Shown: positions 1 to 6,361 of the stretch, in pieces | Layout: each line of letters begins with the position of its first letter | Position numbering within the stretch: position 1 is the stretch's first letter | Assembly: GCA_947564305.1 (NCBI GenBank) | Contig: CANOBT010000256.1 | Location: forward strand, 1-6,389 | Source: an uncultured Lachnospiraceae bacterium | GTDB lineage: Bacteria; Bacillota_A; Clostridia; Lachnospirales; Lachnospiraceae | Reading direction: 5' to 3' | Length of the DNA: 6,389 nt | Notes under the pieces: generated by a model | The model's input: the letters and a program-made list of their open reading frames with translations, nothing else | The model's database searches: none | Told to the model about the DNA's origin: nothing | Program-made: the position numbers and the translations under genes

Positions 1-813
1 TTGGCGTGGTCCTTCTGGATATGGGAACAGCAGGCGGGTTTATTGTAGAAGAGGAAGTCCATGCATTATGCAATACTTATCACATGAGTTTTGATGATGC
101 AAAAAGATGGTACGACGGATACTCTTTTGACAACGCCCATTCCGTGTACAACCCTTATTCCATTATGGGCGCCATGTTAAGCAGAAAATACAAATCCTAC
201 TGGAAAAGGACTTCCGCCACAGAAGCTCTTTTGACCTATATTGATATGGATGAGGATGGATTACAGAACGATATTGCAAAAATGATCAGCGGTGAAGAGA
301 TTGAAGTGGACACAGAGGGATTTGAAAATGATTTTGAAACCTTTAAGAGCAAAGATGATGTGCTAACACTCTTAATCCACCTCGGTTATTTAGCTTACAA
401 GGAGGAAGAACCTGGAACTGGAATCGTAAGAATTCCAAATAAAGAGGTTTGGATGGAATTCAACAAATGACTCCAATTATGCACCACAATTTTACAATAA
501 TGAACAGACATTACGTGCTGCGGTAAGATATGCATACATCACATGCGTTGACCAATATCATAAAATTGAAGAACTGCCATCCGGACATGGGTGCGCCGAT
601 ATCGTATATATACCTAAAAAGCGCTCCTTATTACCGGCAATGGTCATTGAACTGAAATGGAATAAGACCGCATCAAGTGCCATCGCATAGATAAAGGATA
701 GGAATTATCCGGCAGCGCTTAAAGACTATGGTGGTGAGCTGCTTCTGGTTGGTATCAATTACAGCGAAAAAACGAAAAAGCATTCTTGCATTATAGACAG
801 ATACCATATATAG
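1..813 (+). pseudogene. Decayed AAA-ATPase-like / PD-(D/E)XK (DUF1703) family gene, 5' end outside the window
   Basis: This is a broken homologue of the intact gene at 882-2462. The first readable stretch (to a TGA at 468-470) carries the family's middle section: EEVHALC, RWYDGYSF, VYNPYS, FKSKDDVLTLL and HLGYLAY all match the intact copy from about its residue 228. The homology resumes immediately in another frame (about 469-813) with YNNEQTLRAAVRYAY, ELPSGHGCADIVYIP, VIELKWNKTA and YGGELLLVGINY, ending at TAG 811-813. Relative to the intact copy about 40 residues (its 368-407) are missing at the junction, and the frame changes there. A second lesion is an in-frame TAG at 688-690 where the intact gene has a glutamine codon (CAG to TAG). 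The putative nuclease motif in this copy is the usual ELK. The first ten or so residues (3-35) do not align clearly. Family function is not established; this copy is very unlikely to make a full product. Confidence 0.9.
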
Positions 814-820
814 ATAAAAC

Positions 821-860
821 ACGGGAAACCTTAATTCTACTCAGGTTTCCCGTTATTTTT
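821..860 (+). terminator. Rho-independent terminator, probably bidirectional
   Basis: A perfect 11-bp stem (ACGGGAAACCT at 821-831 with AGGTTTCCCGT at 843-853) closes an 11-base loop. On the + strand it is followed by TTATTTTT, a good U-tract, eight bases after the pseudogene's stop codon. On the - strand the same stem is followed by GTTTTATC, a weaker U-tract, and it lies about 30 bases beyond the stop of the gene at 882-2462. It can therefore end transcription from both convergent genes, more efficiently for the + strand. Confidence 0.9.
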
Positions 861-881
861 AGTGTCAAAGCTATAACGTTA

Positions 882-2462
882 CTAAGCTTTCACATACTTC
901 TCAATCCTACAGGTATGCTTTCTTTTCCCTGCTTCTAACCCTTTATCGTAATTCACTCCGACTAAAAGTATCTCTCCTCCATAGTTTTCTACCGCTTTGG
1001 GATAATGTTTTCTTTTAATCTGTCCAATTGCACCCTCCGCTGTTTTATTCCACTCCAATTCTATGACAAGCGCCGGATAATCTAAGCCTCGCTTGGGCAG
1101 ATAAACAATGTCTGCATACCCATCTCCGGACGGAATTTCTTCTAACTGCAGATAATAATCTTTATATGTGTAATATGCCAGCTTGATTACACTGCGAAGA
1201 CTGTCCTCCTTATTGTAATCCAAAGGCGCCGTCTCCTCAGAATGTATTTTTTCAATCTGTACGGCAACCGCCTCCTCTCTCCCGTGGATGGTATCGTATA
1301 TTAACTGGTCACTTTCTGCGACACGCCTCATGGTTTCCATGTGGTCCGTCTCTCTGACTGTTTTAGAAAATTCCATTCTAATCTCTTCATTCGGTATATG
1401 CACAGTCTTCGTCCGCTCGTCATACGCCAGATATCCCAAATGTACCAGAAGCGTCAATACATCGTCTTTGCTCTTGAAGGTCACAAGGTCATTCGCAAAC
1501 CCATTCGGATTTATCTGGACATTCACGCCGCCTATCAATTCAGCAATCGTCTTCGCAAGCCCTTTATAGTCCATGCTGATATACCCCAACAGGCTTTCCG
1601 CCGCTGATGTCTCTGTCCAGTAAGATTCAAAACTTCCATTGACAATCGCCTGCATCACGGAATTCGGATTATAAACCGAGCCGATTCCATAAAAAAAATA
1701 GCCGTCATACCATTGTTTCATCGTAGGAAAATCTATGTTGTTCCACTCACAAAGGCTACGAACCTCATTCTCTGTAAATCCAACATACCCTCCAAATTTA
1801 CGTGGAGTGAGCATAGTATATTCTCTGAAATCAGAAATAGCAGACTGACGTCCATCTTTTTTAACAGGAAGGATACCTGTCATATAGGCCGCCGCAAAAA
1901 TTTTCGCCGTCGTTTGACTGCTCTTAAACAGCATCCGCAGAAATTCCAGATATTCCTGCTGCACAGATGGATTTTCCCTGATTGGCGCGTCCCACTCATC
2001 AATAATCATGATAAATTTTTTTCCTGTTCGTTCAACGGCATTTATCATCGTTGTGGGTAATTCATTGCTTATCGTCAATTCAGAATCGGATGCTTTCAAT
2101 TCTTCTGTAATCTTTTCACCTAAATATGCTGCAAGCGTCCTATAGTTCTCTGTGAACGGTTTTACATAGGTCATATCAACATAGACTACATTGTATTGAT
2201 TAAGATGTTTCCGGTAGCTTTCATGTTTACTGATATCTTTGTCCCGGAATAGTTCCGAAGAATCGTTAGTTTTGTCATAATAGGCGCAAAGCATCTGGGC
2301 TGCAAATGATTTTCCAAATCTTCGCGGCCTGCTGATACACGTCAGTTTTCTTGGTGTTTCAATCGTATCATTAATCAGCGCAATCAGACCTGTTTTATCA
2401 ATATATAAATCATTTAATATTCCTGCAAACCCGCTGTTTCCCGGATTTAGATATGTTCCCAT
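882..2462 (-). CDS. AAA-ATPase-like protein with C-terminal PD-(D/E)XK nuclease-like domain (DUF1703 family)
   Basis: A 526-residue intact member of the AAA-ATPase_like plus PDDEXK_9 (DUF1703) family. Residues about 5-280 form the P-loop NTPase part: the family's Walker A variant is SRPRRFGKS (44-52) and Walker B is IMIIDEWDAP (151-160). A linker region with WYDGY (251-255) and FKSKDDVLTLL (329-339) follows. The nuclease-like domain spans about 410-520, with the conserved Asp in GYADIVY (D451), the ExK position at 468-470, the QI pair at 481-482 and EILLVGVNY. Here the ExK motif reads ELE, so the usual catalytic lysine is a glutamate. The start is fixed by an SD (AGGAGGTG, 2471-2478) eight bases upstream. 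There is no signal peptide or membrane segment, so it should be cytosolic. The gene has its own promoter, faces the decayed homologue at 1-813 and ends near the shared terminator. The cellular role of this family is unknown; nuclease or mobile-element functions have been proposed. Family assignment is firm, function is not. Confidence 0.92.
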   Translation of the reverse strand: MGTYLNPGNSGFAGILNDLYIDKTGLIALINDTIETPRKLTCISRPRRFGKSFAAQMLCAYYDKTNDSSELFRDKDISKHESYRKHLNQYNVVYVDMTYVKPFTENYRTLAAYLGEKITEELKASDSELTISNELPTTMINAVERTGKKFIMIIDEWDAPIRENPSVQQEYLEFLRMLFKSSQTTAKIFAAAYMTGILPVKKDGRQSAISDFREYTMLTPRKFGGYVGFTENEVRSLCEWNNIDFPTMKQWYDGYFFYGIGSVYNPNSVMQAIVNGSFESYWTETSAAESLLGYISMDYKGLAKTIAELIGGVNVQINPNGFANDLVTFKSKDDVLTLLVHLGYLAYDERTKTVHIPNEEIRMEFSKTVRETDHMETMRRVAESDQLIYDTIHGREEAVAVQIEKIHSEETAPLDYNKEDSLRSVIKLAYYTYKDYYLQLEEIPSGDGYADIVYLPKRGLDYPALVIELEWNKTAEGAIGQIKRKHYPKAVENYGGEILLVGVNYDKGLEAGKRKHTCRIEKYVKA

Positions 2463-2470
2463 GAAAATTT

Positions 2471-2478
2471 CACCTCCT
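2471..2478 (-). promoter_or_regulatory. Ribosome binding site fixing the start of the AAA/PD-(D/E)XK gene
   Basis: On the - strand this reads AGGAGGTG, a full match to the 16S rRNA 3' end, with eight bases before the ATG at 2462-2460. It supports that ATG, and the product MGTYLNPGNSGF matches the family's usual N-terminus. Confidence 0.88.
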
Positions 2479-2545
2479 GCTGTTCATCCGAACGGCTATA
2501 TTCCCACTATCGCAGAGTAAAACAGACTTACCAATACTGATTTAT

Positions 2546-2574
2546 ATTATATCCATGAATATAAAACACGTCAA
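2546..2574 (-). promoter_or_regulatory. Near-consensus sigma-A promoter for the AAA/PD-(D/E)XK gene
   Basis: Read on the - strand, a -35 of TTGACG (2574-2569) is followed by a 17-base spacer and a perfect -10 TATAAT (2551-2546). Transcription would begin near 2539, giving a leader of about 77 bases. The promoter sits in the 141-base gap after the GH2 gene, so the downstream gene is probably transcribed separately and constitutively. No operator-like palindrome is visible around it. Confidence 0.85.
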
Positions 2575-2603
2575 CGGAACAAACAAGTTGATTTTCATTT
2601 TCC

Positions 2604-4994
2604 CTATTCTACTTTAAGCGTCACACTCTTCTCTTCCAGTCCGTCCCCGGACACCGTCACTTTGACCTCCCCAGGTTCATATCCCGCCCGGATAATCGCC
2701 TGCGCCTTTCCATAGTAAGTCGTATGGGTATCACTGTAGAAATTCTCCGCCATATACGGTCTTGCGGAGCCAAACGCCTGCAAAGTTCCCGCGCCTTCTA
2801 CCTTCACTGTCAGTTTTTGGTCACTGGATGCCTTTGTCACACCATTTTCTCCGGTCAGTTCGATATCCAGATAACACAGTTCCTGGCCGTTTGCGTGAAG
2901 CACTGTTTTTTCCGGACTGAGAGTAATTCTCGTCTCTCCCTTCGCCGATTTCAGCGTATTTTCGGAAATGATTCTGCCGGAAGCATCGTATATCTTTGCT
3001 GTCAGTCTTCCCGGTACATAGGGCACTTTCTTAAATATTGCCTTACATTCGTTTACTTTCTTTTTGGCAAATGTTTTTCCATTGATGAGCAGTTCTGCCT
3101 GAGCTCCGTCTGCATAGACGATGACTTTTGTCCGCTTTCCTTTATAACCTTCCCAGGACCAGCTTTCTACCGCATCGGTGTTTCTCCACATGGATACGGC
3201 CTGAAAATCATCCGCATGATTCACCGGTTCCACGCCAATCACAGGCTTGTGGGAAAGTCCCCAGATACTTTGATTCCATCCTACTTCCGGACGTTTTTTA
3301 CCGCAGATATCAATCACACCGGCACCACCGGAAATAATCAGCCCATCCTCCACGTCCTTTTTCGTCTTTTTATCTGTATAGCGGACTGTGCCGATTCCGG
3401 ATTCTCCCAGATAATCCCATCCGGTCCACATGAAATCTCCTGCTAAATTAGGAATGCTCTTCACCATCTGCCAGTTTTTATAAAGCATTTTCGGCAGCGT
3501 CTCCGAACCGATAAATGCCCGGTCTCCATATAATTTGTGTTCCTTCTTATAGCGGGAAGCAGCATAATTATATCCCGGCACATCCAGAAGACAGGACACT
3601 TTTTCGACCACTGCATCTGCTCCTTTTGTGGCAGACATCCTGTCAATGATTCCGCCCATTTTGTTCATCATCACATTGAAAAATGAACTGGTAGGCATGG
3701 AGTCCATGGATTGACTTCCGGTTCCTTTGTCCTCCCCGTCTTTGCCCTTGCCATACAGACCTTTCCCCTTTGCCACCATGGACGCAAGCATCAGGTTGAT
3801 TCCCAGTGTAACCGGCCTGCTTTGATCGATTGATTTTACATACGCCGTCATTTCCCGGCATAGCTTCTGGCCATCTGCAGCCCCCAAATCTGAAATCTCA
3901 TTTCCAATGGAATACATGACAACCGACGGATGGTTGTAATCCTTTGAGAGCATGGCCTCAGTGTCTTTTTTCCACCATGCTTCAAATGTTTCTCCGCCGT
4001 AATCGAAGGGATTTTTCTGTATCCTCCACATGTCAAAACTCTCGTCTATCACATACATCCCCAGAGCATCACAGGCATCCAACATGGCCTTGGACATGGG
4101 ATTGTGAGAACTTCGTATAGCGTTAAATCCTGCTTCTTTTAAAATGCGTACCCTGCGCCATTCCGCATCCCGGAAACAGCAAGCGCCAAGAATCCCGTTA
4201 TCATGATGAATACAGGCCCCCCGAAGCAGAACCTCTTTTCCGTTAATCTGAAATCCATTTTTCCCGTAGGAAATCATCCGCATGCCGAAGGAAACTTCTG
4301 CTTCATCTAAAATAGTTCCCTCCTTTTCCAAATGTACTTTCAGACGGTACAAAGCAGGATGTTCTGCATCCCAGAGCTTCGCGTTATTTATCACAAGGGT
4401 CTGACTGGCGCCTTCCCCAGATGCCACAACATTTTCCCCATCGTACACCTCCGCCAACACCCGGGTATTTTCTTTTATGGCGCCAGTGATATCAATCTTC
4501 ACCTCGGACGCATTGACGGCATGAACGCGGATTCCCTCCGGCTCGATGTGCTCTTTCGCTCCTGTGTAAAGATGAATCTCCCGGTAAATACCGCTCCCGG
4601 AATACCAACGGGTATTAGGAGTCCGAGAGTTATCGGCAATAATCGTAATCTCGTTTTGTTCCCCGTATTTCAAATGCTCGTCCAACTCAATATAAAAATT
4701 TGAATATCCATAAACCCATTTTTTCACCTCTGTGCCATTGACATAGACAACCGGATTCATGTAAATCCCTTCACACTCCATGATTACAGACTGCCCAGAC
4801 CACTGCGCGGGAACCTCCCACTGCTTTTTATAAATATATTTGCCGCCGTAAAAATAGCCGCTCGCCCCGGCTGTAGATGCTTCTTTGCTGCGCGCTTCAT
4901 AAATCATAGCATCGTGGGGAAGATCGACGGATTGCCACTCTTCTGTTCCATCCTTTTGTACTTTCCAGTTCCGGTTAAAATCAATTTTTTTCAT
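2604..4994 (-). CDS. Glycoside hydrolase family 2 beta-galactosidase
   Basis: A 796-residue GH2 enzyme, probably hydrolysing terminal beta-galactosides by the retaining two-glutamate mechanism. The N-terminal sugar-binding jelly-roll is at about 1-150 (signature RWYSGSGIYREI, 129-140). An Ig-like domain follows at about 152-240 and the TIM barrel at about 247-575, with RGACIHHDNG (258-267) and SSHNP (295-299). The acid/base is E366 in SIGNEI and the nucleophile E498 in IGSETLP; FMWTGWDYLGE (521-531) is typical of this GH2 branch. The C-terminus fits DUF4982 (about 585-645) and GH2 C-terminal domain 5 (about 690-795, FGSARPYMAE). An insertion at about 405-460 separates the catalytic residues. 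There is no signal peptide, so the enzyme is cytosolic and its substrate must be imported. No Asn-x-Lys motif typical of beta-glucuronidases is seen after the barrel tryptophan region, which favours galactosidase, but other beta-glycosides remain possible. It is divergent from an AraC regulator. The start is supported by AGGAAGG seven bases or so upstream. No strong terminator follows it. Confidence 0.93.
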   Translation of the reverse strand: MKKIDFNRNWKVQKDGTEEWQSVDLPHDAMIYEARSKEASTAGASGYFYGGKYIYKKQWEVPAQWSGQSVIMECEGIYMNPVVYVNGTEVKKWVYGYSNFYIELDEHLKYGEQNEITIIADNSRTPNTRWYSGSGIYREIHLYTGAKEHIEPEGIRVHAVNASEVKIDITGAIKENTRVLAEVYDGENVVASGEGASQTLVINNAKLWDAEHPALYRLKVHLEKEGTILDEAEVSFGMRMISYGKNGFQINGKEVLLRGACIHHDNGILGACCFRDAEWRRVRILKEAGFNAIRSSHNPMSKAMLDACDALGMYVIDESFDMWRIQKNPFDYGGETFEAWWKKDTEAMLSKDYNHPSVVMYSIGNEISDLGAADGQKLCREMTAYVKSIDQSRPVTLGINLMLASMVAKGKGLYGKGKDGEDKGTGSQSMDSMPTSSFFNVMMNKMGGIIDRMSATKGADAVVEKVSCLLDVPGYNYAASRYKKEHKLYGDRAFIGSETLPKMLYKNWQMVKSIPNLAGDFMWTGWDYLGESGIGTVRYTDKKTKKDVEDGLIISGGAGVIDICGKKRPEVGWNQSIWGLSHKPVIGVEPVNHADDFQAVSMWRNTDAVESWSWEGYKGKRTKVIVYADGAQAELLINGKTFAKKKVNECKAIFKKVPYVPGRLTAKIYDASGRIISENTLKSAKGETRITLSPEKTVLHANGQELCYLDIELTGENGVTKASSDQKLTVKVEGAGTLQAFGSARPYMAENFYSDTHTTYYGKAQAIIRAGYEPGEVKVTVSGDGLEEKSVTLKVE

Positions 4995-5000
4995 ACTGTC

Positions 5001-5007
5001 CCTTCCT
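5001..5007 (-). promoter_or_regulatory. Ribosome binding site of the GH2 gene
   Basis: On the - strand AGGAAGG lies six bases before the ATG at 4994-4992. It is a slightly imperfect SD, but it is well placed and supports this start, whose product MKKIDFNRNW is a usual GH2 N-terminus. Confidence 0.75.
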
Positions 5008-5056
5008 TTTCACTTGAATTTCACTTTTCTCATACTGCTATTCGCTTCATTTTCTC

Positions 5057-5087
5057 TTGACATCTTCTTTCTTTTCTATATTATAAT
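5057..5087 (+). promoter_or_regulatory. Putative sigma-A promoter of the AraC-family regulator gene
   Basis: A perfect -35 TTGACA (5057-5062) is followed by TATAAT at 5082-5087 with a 19-base spacer, or by ATTATA at 5080-5085 with the preferred 17 bases. Transcription would start at about 5092-5095, leaving a leader of roughly 80 bases before the regulator's ATG. The long spacer to the perfect -10 suggests modest activity. The -10 overlaps the candidate GH2 -10 on the other strand. Confidence 0.6.
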
Positions 5088-5109
5088 TGATATAGACAGC
5101 TTTTTATAT
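5080..5109 (-). promoter_or_regulatory. Candidate activator-dependent promoter of the GH2 gene
   Basis: On the - strand TATAAT (5085-5080) is a perfect -10. At the -35 distance there is only ATAAAA or similar, with no resemblance to TTGACA. A good -10 without a -35 is typical of promoters that need an activator, here plausibly the divergent AraC-family protein. The predicted start near 5073 gives a purine-rich leader of about 80 bases before the GH2 ATG. This is inferred from sequence only. Confidence 0.45.
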
Positions 5110-5161
5110 GGCATAATCAGCGTATTTTTGCGCGAAATATATCATATTCAATTATACAAAC

Positions 5162-5166
5162 AGGAG
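5162..5166 (+). promoter_or_regulatory. Ribosome binding site of the AraC-family gene
   Basis: AGGAG with a seven-base spacing to the ATG at 5174 supports this start; no better start with an SD is seen in the same frame. Confidence 0.75.
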
Positions 5167-5173
5167 ATTTTTC

Positions 5174-6283
5174 ATGTATACTCTGGCAGATAAGACAAAT
5201 TTGGCAATCAATTATTCAGGGAGCGGTATCTACTCTTCCACGGATGATTTAAAAAACAGCAAGCATAGCATGAGCGCGGCGCCGGCAGCTCTCCCGGAAC
5301 ATTTTCATATGGATACGCCATTTAATCTATTGTTCTATACCTATCACCATCAGGGAAAGGCTTCTCAGCTAATCTTGTATCAGGTTACGTCAGGGCAGTC
5401 TCTGTACACTTGCTTTGATTCGCAGGAAACGGCTTATGTCATTTCTTTTTTACATCCGCATCATCATGATTATTATGAGCTGATGTTCGTCATTGACGGA
5501 GAAATTTATCAGAATATTGAGCATACCCGGCATCTCTATCCGAAGGGAAGCTGCTGTCTGCTGAACAAAAATGTTTACCACACGGAAGAATACAGTGGAG
5601 ATAACCGCATCTGCTTTTTACAGTTTTCCTCGGAAACCATCTCACAGCTTCTTTCATTCCCGGTATTTTTTGACGAGGAACATACGGAATGTCTGGAACA
5701 GTTAAAAGAGTTTTTTCAGATAGAACTGTCAGAAGAACCGACCTCCGAAAAGAAATATATGGATTTTATCCCTTTGAAATCGAATGAATGGATTCATAAA
5801 CATATACATGCCTGTTTTGAAAACATACTACTTGAAACCTATCAGCCGTCGGCAGGATCGTCGTTTCGAGTTGCCGCCCTGCTTCTGGAACTGCTGTGCT
5901 ATTTGTTTCATGACAAATATTATCAGCATACGCCGATTCATTTCGGGTCTGAGAAAGAAAGGGAACTTTTTGAAATAATCACCTTTTATCTGCGGGAAAG
6001 CCACGGACGGATCAGCCGACGTGAACTGTCTGAAAAACTAAATTATTCCGGGGATTATCTATACAAAATCGTACAGAAATTCACAGGATTGTCTCTTTTT
6101 TCTTATGGGATGCATTTTTGTATGAAAGAGGCGGCAGAACTTTTGTCCACCACCACGATGTCTGTACAGGAAATCGCACAGAGACTGCAATTTTCAAATT
6201 GTACACATTTTTATAAATTGTTTAAAGAAGAGTATCATATGACGCCGAGGGAATACCGGAGGAGAGGGCGCATCAGGCAATAA
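5174..6283 (+). CDS. AraC-family transcriptional regulator (cupin sensor domain plus double HTH)
   Basis: A 369-residue AraC/XylS-family regulator. Residues about 88-160 form a cupin-like ligand-binding domain: the histidine-rich strand HPHHHDYYELMFVIDGE (94-110) is followed by LYPKGSCCLLNKNVYH (121-136), the usual pattern of clostridial AraC sugar sensors. The DNA-binding domain occupies about 262-366. The first helix-turn-helix is around 280-302 (ISRRELSEKLNYSGDYLYKI), and the second around 329-352, with MSVQEIAQRLQFSNCTHFYK and then FKEEYHMTPREYRR, the family's C-terminal signature. The N-terminal 40 or so residues are polar and not recognised. The gene is divergent from the GH2 beta-galactosidase with a 179-base shared control region, so it most likely activates that gene in response to a galactoside or related sugar, and may regulate itself. 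The ligand cannot be read from the sequence. No terminator is visible between its stop and the leader of the next gene. Confidence 0.9.
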   Translation: MYTLADKTNLAINYSGSGIYSSTDDLKNSKHSMSAAPAALPEHFHMDTPFNLLFYTYHHQGKASQLILYQVTSGQSLYTCFDSQETAYVISFLHPHHHDYYELMFVIDGEIYQNIEHTRHLYPKGSCCLLNKNVYHTEEYSGDNRICFLQFSSETISQLLSFPVFFDEEHTECLEQLKEFFQIELSEEPTSEKKYMDFIPLKSNEWIHKHIHACFENILLETYQPSAGSSFRVAALLLELLCYLFHDKYYQHTPIHFGSEKERELFEIITFYLRESHGRISRRELSEKLNYSGDYLYKIVQKFTGLSLFSYGMHFCMKEAAELLSTTTMSVQEIAQRLQFSNCTHFYKLFKEEYHMTPREYRRRGRIRQ

Positions 6284-6304
6284 ATTAGTGTCCATAACAG
6301 GGTG

Positions 6305-6356
6305 GCAGCCTCCCGAACTTACATAACCGGCTTACCGGTGAGAAGAAGGGAGGTGC
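6305..6356 (+). promoter_or_regulatory. Structured leader sequestering the SD of the downstream small ORF
   Basis: CCTCCC at 6309-6314 is exactly complementary to GGGAGG at 6348-6353, which is the SD of the ORF starting at 6362. The pairing extends by three more pairs (GCA 6305-6307 with TGC 6354-6356) if G6308 bulges. Inside the loop is a second perfect hairpin, ACCGG (6326-6330), loop CTTA, CCGGT (6335-6339). The folded RNA would hide the ribosome binding site. Type I toxin mRNAs are known to use such anti-SD pairing. There is no U-tract after the stem, so it is not a terminator. Confidence 0.65.
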
Positions 6357-6361
6357 GTAAC

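Noticed and set aside
688..690. Amber codon as possible recoding (stop-codon readthrough or pyrrolysine) in the left gene.
   Set aside because: The same gene also has a frame-changing deletion, and the intact homologue has an ordinary Gln here; simple decay explains it.
874..881. Eight-base palindrome TAACGTTA just after the stop of the - strand AAA gene.
   Set aside because: Too short and in an AT-rich spacer; no regulatory role is suggested by its place after the gene.
1288..2060. Open frames on the + strand opposite the AAA/PD-(D/E)XK gene.
   Set aside because: They lie entirely antisense to a clearly conserved gene and encode nothing recognisable; no SD is placed before them.
2571..2591. 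Small inverted repeat TCAAC/GTTGA after the GH2 stop, possible terminator on the - strand.
   Set aside because: Only five weak pairs with an 11-base loop, and it overlaps the -35 of the next promoter; not enough for a terminator call.
2724..3446. A 240-codon open frame on the + strand opposite the GH2 gene.
   Set aside because: It is antisense to a well-conserved GH2 C-terminal region, the product is Cys/Phe-rich and unlike any known family, and no SD or promoter supports it.
3461..4036. Short - strand open frames inside the GH2 gene, which could suggest a frameshift.
   Set aside because: The main GH2 frame is continuous and carries all motifs through this region, so these are alternative-frame shadows.
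5010..5063. A 17-codon ORF on the - strand in the GH2 leader (MSRENEANSSMRKVKFK), ending just before the GH2 SD, possible leader peptide.
   Set aside because: It lacks a properly spaced SD, has no informative codon run, and a 17-codon ORF is expected by chance in a purine-rich leader.
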